This document shows positions 8,436-11,384 of a stretch of 11,384 nucleotides of DNA, in pieces. Source of the DNA: Spirochaetales bacterium (GTDB taxonomy: Bacteria; Spirochaetota; Spirochaetia; SZUA-6; DRHE01); the NCBI GenBank assembly GCA_016930895.1, contig JAFGFV010000208.1:1-11384 (forward strand), given 5' to 3'. Positions within the stretch are counted from its first letter, which is position 1. Each line of letters starts with the position of its first letter. A program made the translations under genes and the position numbers. A model generated the notes under the pieces. The model worked only from the letters and a program-made list of their open reading frames with translations, made no database searches and had not been told where the DNA came from.

Positions 8436-8687
8436 TTACTCTCCGCCCCCCAGGAGCTTCTGGATGAACTCCACCGCTCCGTCCACGGTCTGCACTCCGA
8501 GCGCCTCGGCTTCGTCCATCTGGACGGCGAACTCCTCCTCGAAGGCGGCAACGAGCTCCAGGCTCTGGATGGAGTCGGCCCCCAAGTCGAAGACAAAGTT
8601 GGCCTCCGCCGGGATGTCCTCCTCCCTCATCTCGAGCACCGCGGCAATCACTTTGCGCACCCGGGCAGCGACCTCGGCTCGTTCCAT
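8436..8687 (-). CDS. Acyl carrier protein, discrete (83 aa)
   Basis: Carries acyl groups on a 4'-phosphopantetheine arm. Seen: the four-helix ACP pattern with FDLGADSIQSLELVAAFEEEF, where S39 in the DS(I/L) motif is the phosphopantetheine attachment site. The composition is strongly acidic, as is usual for ACPs, and the length is typical. GGAGG lies 5 bases before the ATG. Odd: the motif reads DSIQ rather than the DSLD usual in fatty-acid AcpP, there is a Gly-rich tail (GGGE), and no fatty-acid synthesis gene (fabD, fabG, fabF) is beside it. This points to a specialised carrier rather than the housekeeping AcpP, so acpP is not assigned. It sits 15 bases after the UROD-like gene and 7 bases before the acyl-CoA synthetase gene. 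No phosphopantetheinyl transferase is seen in the window. Confidence 0.93.
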   Translation of the reverse strand: MERAEVAARVRKVIAAVLEMREEDIPAEANFVFDLGADSIQSLELVAAFEEEFAVQMDEAEALGVQTVDGAVEFIQKLLGGGE

Positions 8688-8702
8688 GGCTGCCTCCCCT
8701 GG

Positions 8703-9947
8703 TTACCTCCGCTCCCCGTCTTCAATTCTGCCCCAATCCTCCCCAATCTGCAAGCTCAGGGCCGCCACCCGTTTGCCGAGGGCCACCACCCGCTCGATGT
8801 CCCCGGTGGGGGGCAGGATGTCGCCAACGTTCACGATGACCCGCCCGGCGAAGGCCCGCACGATCCGCTCCCCAAAGGCGGCGATCTCCTCCGGGGGGAC
8901 CCCCGTCGTGAACAGGCTGGCGGGCACCCCGCAGTAGGAGCGCATGGGGTTGGACCCCCCCACGGGGGGCTCGGGACGCTCGGCGGCGGCCAGGGCCGCG
9001 GCCAGCTCCTCCACCTCGTAGTTGAACATGGGCGCCGGGGTGCAGCCGTCCAGGAGGTCGAAGCCGGTCTCCCCAATGAAGGGCAGGAATCCCCTGAAGT
9101 TCCCGTCCAGATGAGTGGAGGCATACTTGCCTGCCCTGTGGATCAGCTCGCAGGCCTTGCGGTAGTACGGGACGCAGTAGCGCCGGTACCAGGGCGGGGA
9201 GATCAGGTTTTCGTCCGCGTGGTCCGAGAGGATGACGATGCTCCCCGGAGACCGGCAGGCCAGCTCCAGGAAGGCCAGGTCGAACTGCTCTTGGAACGCC
9301 ATGAACTCCAGGACGGCCGCTTCGTGGTCGTGGAGGGCGTAGGTCACCCCCTCGAAGCCCATGTATTCGTGCACGAGCTTGCCGAAGGGGGAGCGGAACA
9401 CCACGATGTCGCAGACCCCGAAGCCCTCGGTCTCCGCCAGAAAGCGCTCCACCCGGTCGAAGCGCGGCACCACCTCCGTGTTCTCCACGATCGAGCGCAC
9501 GATCCCCAGGTCCGCGAGCTCCCGGACCATGTGCCCGTATTCGCTCCAGGTGCCCTCCGCGTCCAGCTTGTACGTGCGCACGAGCTCCCCCTTGGGGGTG
9601 CGCCAGGTAATGGTGCGGTGACTGCCCGGTTGCCCTTGCGTCTCGACCCGCTTTTCCACCCCGCCGTGGTAGCGCTCCTCGTACCAGTCGTACATGTGCA
9701 CAGGCAGGCCCCAGTCGAGCTCCCGGTAGAAATCGAGGAAGGACCAGCCGGAGTACCGCCCTGCAAGCCAGCTCGGCTGCCGGTGCAGCGGGCTGTCGTC
9801 GGGGATGTACTGCCCCGGGAAATAGGGCTGCTCGGTCCCCACCCCCAGGCGGCTGGCCTGGTACCAGGTGGTGATGTCGGGAAAGAAGGGAGCCCGGTCC
9901 ACGGACTCTCCCTTCAGGATCCGGAAGAAACGCTGGCGGTGCGTCAC
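8703..9947 (-). CDS. Uroporphyrinogen decarboxylase superfamily protein, GTG start (414 aa)
   Basis: Seen: the N-terminal THRQRFFRILKGESVDRAPF matches the family opening (RERFxxALxGExxDRxP). SDHADENLISPPWY (241-254) and THLDGNFRGFLPFIGETGFD (278-297) match the core strands of the UROD/MtaA/CmuA barrel. Known: the superfamily holds haem-pathway HemE and cobalamin-dependent methyltransferases. MtaA-like enzymes use HxC zinc ligands; here that site is H279-L-D281, so a zinc-thiolate is not evident. With 414 residues it exceeds HemE (about 350) and lacks haem neighbours, so it is not called hemE. The start is GTG, overlapping the previous gene's TGA as GTGA; the frame stays open upstream but inside the dehydrogenase gene. 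No corrinoid protein gene lies nearby. Inferred: a decarboxylase or methyltransferase-like step in the operon's pathway; the substrate is unknown. Confidence 0.82.
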   Translation of the reverse strand: MTHRQRFFRILKGESVDRAPFFPDITTWYQASRLGVGTEQPYFPGQYIPDDSPLHRQPSWLAGRYSGWSFLDFYRELDWGLPVHMYDWYEERYHGGVEKRVETQGQPGSHRTITWRTPKGELVRTYKLDAEGTWSEYGHMVRELADLGIVRSIVENTEVVPRFDRVERFLAETEGFGVCDIVVFRSPFGKLVHEYMGFEGVTYALHDHEAAVLEFMAFQEQFDLAFLELACRSPGSIVILSDHADENLISPPWYRRYCVPYYRKACELIHRAGKYASTHLDGNFRGFLPFIGETGFDLLDGCTPAPMFNYEVEELAAALAAAERPEPPVGGSNPMRSYCGVPASLFTTGVPPEEIAAFGERIVRAFAGRVIVNVGDILPPTGDIERVVALGKRVAALSLQIGEDWGRIEDGERR

Positions 9948-11020
9948 CTCAGATGAACGGCCTGGCCGGTCTTGTAGGACTCCACCGCGGCAAAGCAGAT
10001 CTTGAGGCTGTTGACCGCGTCCTCCAGATGGTCGGACAGGTCGATGTCCTCGGTGATGGCCCGGTACAGGACCTCCTGCTCCCGCTTGCACAGCTCGTCG
10101 TGGTCCGGTTCGTCTTCGATGTCGATGATCTGGTCCGCCTTGGCCTGCCTGCCTTCCGCATCGGTTTCGCTGGAGTGCAGGATGATCGAGTTCACGGTCA
10201 CATGCTTCGAGACGTCCGAGGGGTCCACCCCCGCCAGGTCCTTCTCGATGCTCACGCACCCCTTGGGACCGATCACGTCCTTGACGAAAAACGCCACCTT
10301 GCTCATCATAGGACCCCAGCCCACCTCGTACCAGCCCACCGAACCGTCGTCGAACACGACCTGCAGGGCCCCGTAGTTGTGCTTGTCCGGGTCGATCTCC
10401 TCGCTGACCCGGGCCGCGATCCCCTGGACGATCTTGGGCTTGGAGCGGGTCATCTGGCACATGACGTCCACGTAGTGCACGCCGCAGTCCACCAGGGGGG
10501 GCATGTTGGCAATAAAGGTCTTGTGCACCTCCCACTCGTGGGCGTAGCTCTGCTGGTTCAGGTTCATGCGCATGATCAGCGGCTTGCCCAGGGTCTGGGC
10601 GAGCTCGATGAACTTGACCCAGGCCGGGTGCACCCGGAGGATGTAGCCGATCACCAGCTTGCGCCCGGTTTCCCCCACGACCCGGGCCACCTCCTCCGCC
10701 TCCTCCACGGTGCGGGCCATGGGCTTCTCCATGAAGACGTGGCAGCCCTGACGCATGGCATGGATCGAGAACTCCGCGTGGGTGTTGGGATAGGTATTGA
10801 TCGACACCACCTCGGGCCTGGTTTCCGCCATGGCCTGGTAGTAGTCCGTGTAGACCGGCACTCCGATCCCCAGCTTGCCGGCGAGCTTCCGGGCCCGCTC
10901 CACATTTCCGGCCACCACGAAGCCGGCGATCTCGTACCCGGGCAGCTCGGCGTAGCCCTTGGCGTGGGAGGCACCCATGCCGCCGACGCCGACCACCAGG
11001 ACCTTCAACTTCTCGCTCAT
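9944..11020 (-). CDS. Gfo/Idh/MocA family NAD(P)-dependent oxidoreductase (358 aa)
   Basis: Family members oxidise or reduce sugars, inositols and related hydroxy compounds with NAD(P). Seen: a Rossmann fold with GVGGMG (G11, G13, G16); NTYPNTHAE (75-83); the EKP signature (E98-K99-P100) with the cofactor-facing Lys; and DCGVHYVDV (178-186), whose H182 matches the catalytic His of the GxHxxD motif, with D185 following. Length is normal. GGAGG lies 6 bases before ATG 11020. The gene starts 16 bases after the upstream flavoprotein gene and overlaps the UROD-like GTG by 4 bases, so the three are probably co-translated. Many homologues act on glucose, inositol or N-acetyl-sugar derivatives; given nagB in the operon a sugar substrate is plausible but not shown. 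Confidence 0.92.
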   Translation of the reverse strand: MSEKLKVLVVGVGGMGASHAKGYAELPGYEIAGFVVAGNVERARKLAGKLGIGVPVYTDYYQAMAETRPEVVSINTYPNTHAEFSIHAMRQGCHVFMEKPMARTVEEAEEVARVVGETGRKLVIGYILRVHPAWVKFIELAQTLGKPLIMRMNLNQQSYAHEWEVHKTFIANMPPLVDCGVHYVDVMCQMTRSKPKIVQGIAARVSEEIDPDKHNYGALQVVFDDGSVGWYEVGWGPMMSKVAFFVKDVIGPKGCVSIEKDLAGVDPSDVSKHVTVNSIILHSSETDAEGRQAKADQIIDIEDEPDHDELCKREQEVLYRAITEDIDLSDHLEDAVNSLKICFAAVESYKTGQAVHLR

Positions 11021-11036
11021 CTCGTTCCTCCGCTCC

Positions 11037-11384
11037 CTATCGGGAGAGCTGCCCCGCCACGTCCAGGGGCAGGTCGTGGATCAGAGCGTCGTTGGGGTTG
11101 ATGAAGCGGTTGCCCTCCAGGGCCAGTCCCGCCTCGGCCCCTTCCCGGACCGCAGCATGAAGGTTCCTGGGCTTGACCGAGTCGCCGACGTTCACGACCT
11201 TCAAGCCCGCCTTCTTGATCTCCTCCAGCAGCCCGGTGTTCGGCCGGGTCCAGCAGGTCACCACGTTGTCACAGGGAATCACGGTCTTGTGGAAGTCCTT
11301 GTCGATCAGAACCACCTCCCCTGGCAGGATCTCGTCGATGGTCGTGCTCTCGTACACCGTGACCGGGTGCTTGAACATCTTGGA
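11037..11384 (-). CDS. C-terminal part of an FAD/NAD(P)-dependent oxidoreductase, 5' end beyond the window
   Basis: Seen: 115 codons enter from the right edge and stop at TAG 11039-11037. The visible part reads like the last third of a pyridine-nucleotide/FAD domain: a strand-rich NADH-domain exit, IPCDNVVTCWTRPNT (cf. the D-x-V-V-x-x-G-x-x-P-N motif), then VVNVGDSVKPRNLHAAVREG. The last block corresponds to the FAD-binding IGD...R...AI.EG motif. Known: the same ending occurs in 2,4-dienoyl-CoA reductase (FadH)/NADH:flavin oxidoreductases, which carry an N-terminal FMN barrel, and in simpler FAD oxidoreductases; the missing N-terminus would decide. Position at the head of the run suggests it supplies or takes electrons for the same pathway. 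The ATG at 11378 is internal, not a true start, because the frame continues to the window edge. Confidence 0.65.
   Translation of the reverse strand, partial: SKMFKHPVTVYESTTIDEILPGEVVLIDKDFHKTVIPCDNVVTCWTRPNTGLLEEIKKAGLKVVNVGDSVKPRNLHAAVREGAEAGLALEGNRFINPNDALIHDLPLDVAGQLSR

Noticed and set aside
8703..9947. hemE (haem biosynthesis uroporphyrinogen decarboxylase)
   Set aside because: The protein is about 60 residues too long, no haem gene is nearby, and the motifs fit the wider UROD-like superfamily better than HemE.
8703..10535. 610-residue version of the UROD-like protein starting at 10535
   Set aside because: The extra N-terminal residues are an out-of-frame reading of the dehydrogenase gene; family similarity begins exactly at the GTG at 9947.
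8427..11101. Long plus-strand open frames (509 and 382 codons) opposite the UROD-like and dehydrogenase genes
   Set aside because: Composition is typical of GC-driven shadows (His, Val, Gly and Pro rich) and the opposite strand carries recognisable proteins with ribosome binding sites.

Overview
This is a GC-rich window (very high GC in third codon positions), almost entirely coding, from a bacterial chromosome. The lineage cannot be fixed from the sequence. Sec-type signal peptides, a UbiB/ABC1-family kinase and a DUF4954 protein would suit a Gram-negative bacterium (Deltaproteobacteria-, Acidobacteriota- or Planctomycetota-like), but this is an inference. No tRNA, rRNA, insertion sequence, CRISPR array or phage gene was seen. 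The longest gene-free stretch is only about 150 bases (797-947).

Layout. (1) Bases 1-796, minus strand: two small genes for exported proteins overlap by 4 bases. The upstream one is a 134-residue protein with two cysteines. The downstream one starts with GTG, has an alpha-helical secreted product and runs off the left edge. (2) Bases 797-947: a divergent intergenic region with a 13-base direct repeat, a TTGCCA/TGGCAA inverted repeat and a weak promoter candidate. (3) Bases 948-3375, plus strand: a single-domain class III nucleotide cyclase homologue with a Lys in place of the transition-state Arg, then a UbiB/ABC1/ADCK-family atypical kinase. A good -35/-10 pair ends only 6 bases before the kinase ATG, suggesting a leaderless mRNA. 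(4) Bases 3439-11384, minus strand: seven tightly packed genes (gaps of 17 bases or less, two 4-base overlaps) that look like one operon.

Operon in transcription order: C-terminal part of an FAD/NADH-type oxidoreductase (cut by the right edge), Gfo/Idh/MocA-family dehydrogenase, uroporphyrinogen-decarboxylase-superfamily protein, discrete acyl carrier protein, ADP-forming acyl-CoA synthetase (fused alpha/beta type), glucosamine-6-phosphate deaminase (nagB) and a DUF4954 left-handed beta-helix protein.

How they may work together. NagB links the operon to glucosamine-6-phosphate. The Gfo/Idh/MocA enzyme and the flavoprotein suggest redox chemistry on a sugar or small organic acid. The ADP-forming synthetase would conserve energy from, or activate, an acyl group, and the dedicated ACP could carry an acyl intermediate. 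DUF4954 has the fold of sugar-nucleotide acyltransferases and is translationally coupled to nagB. No pathway known to me combines these seven families, so this is the part of the window most likely to hold an undescribed system. The parts are individually recognisable; their joint function is inference.
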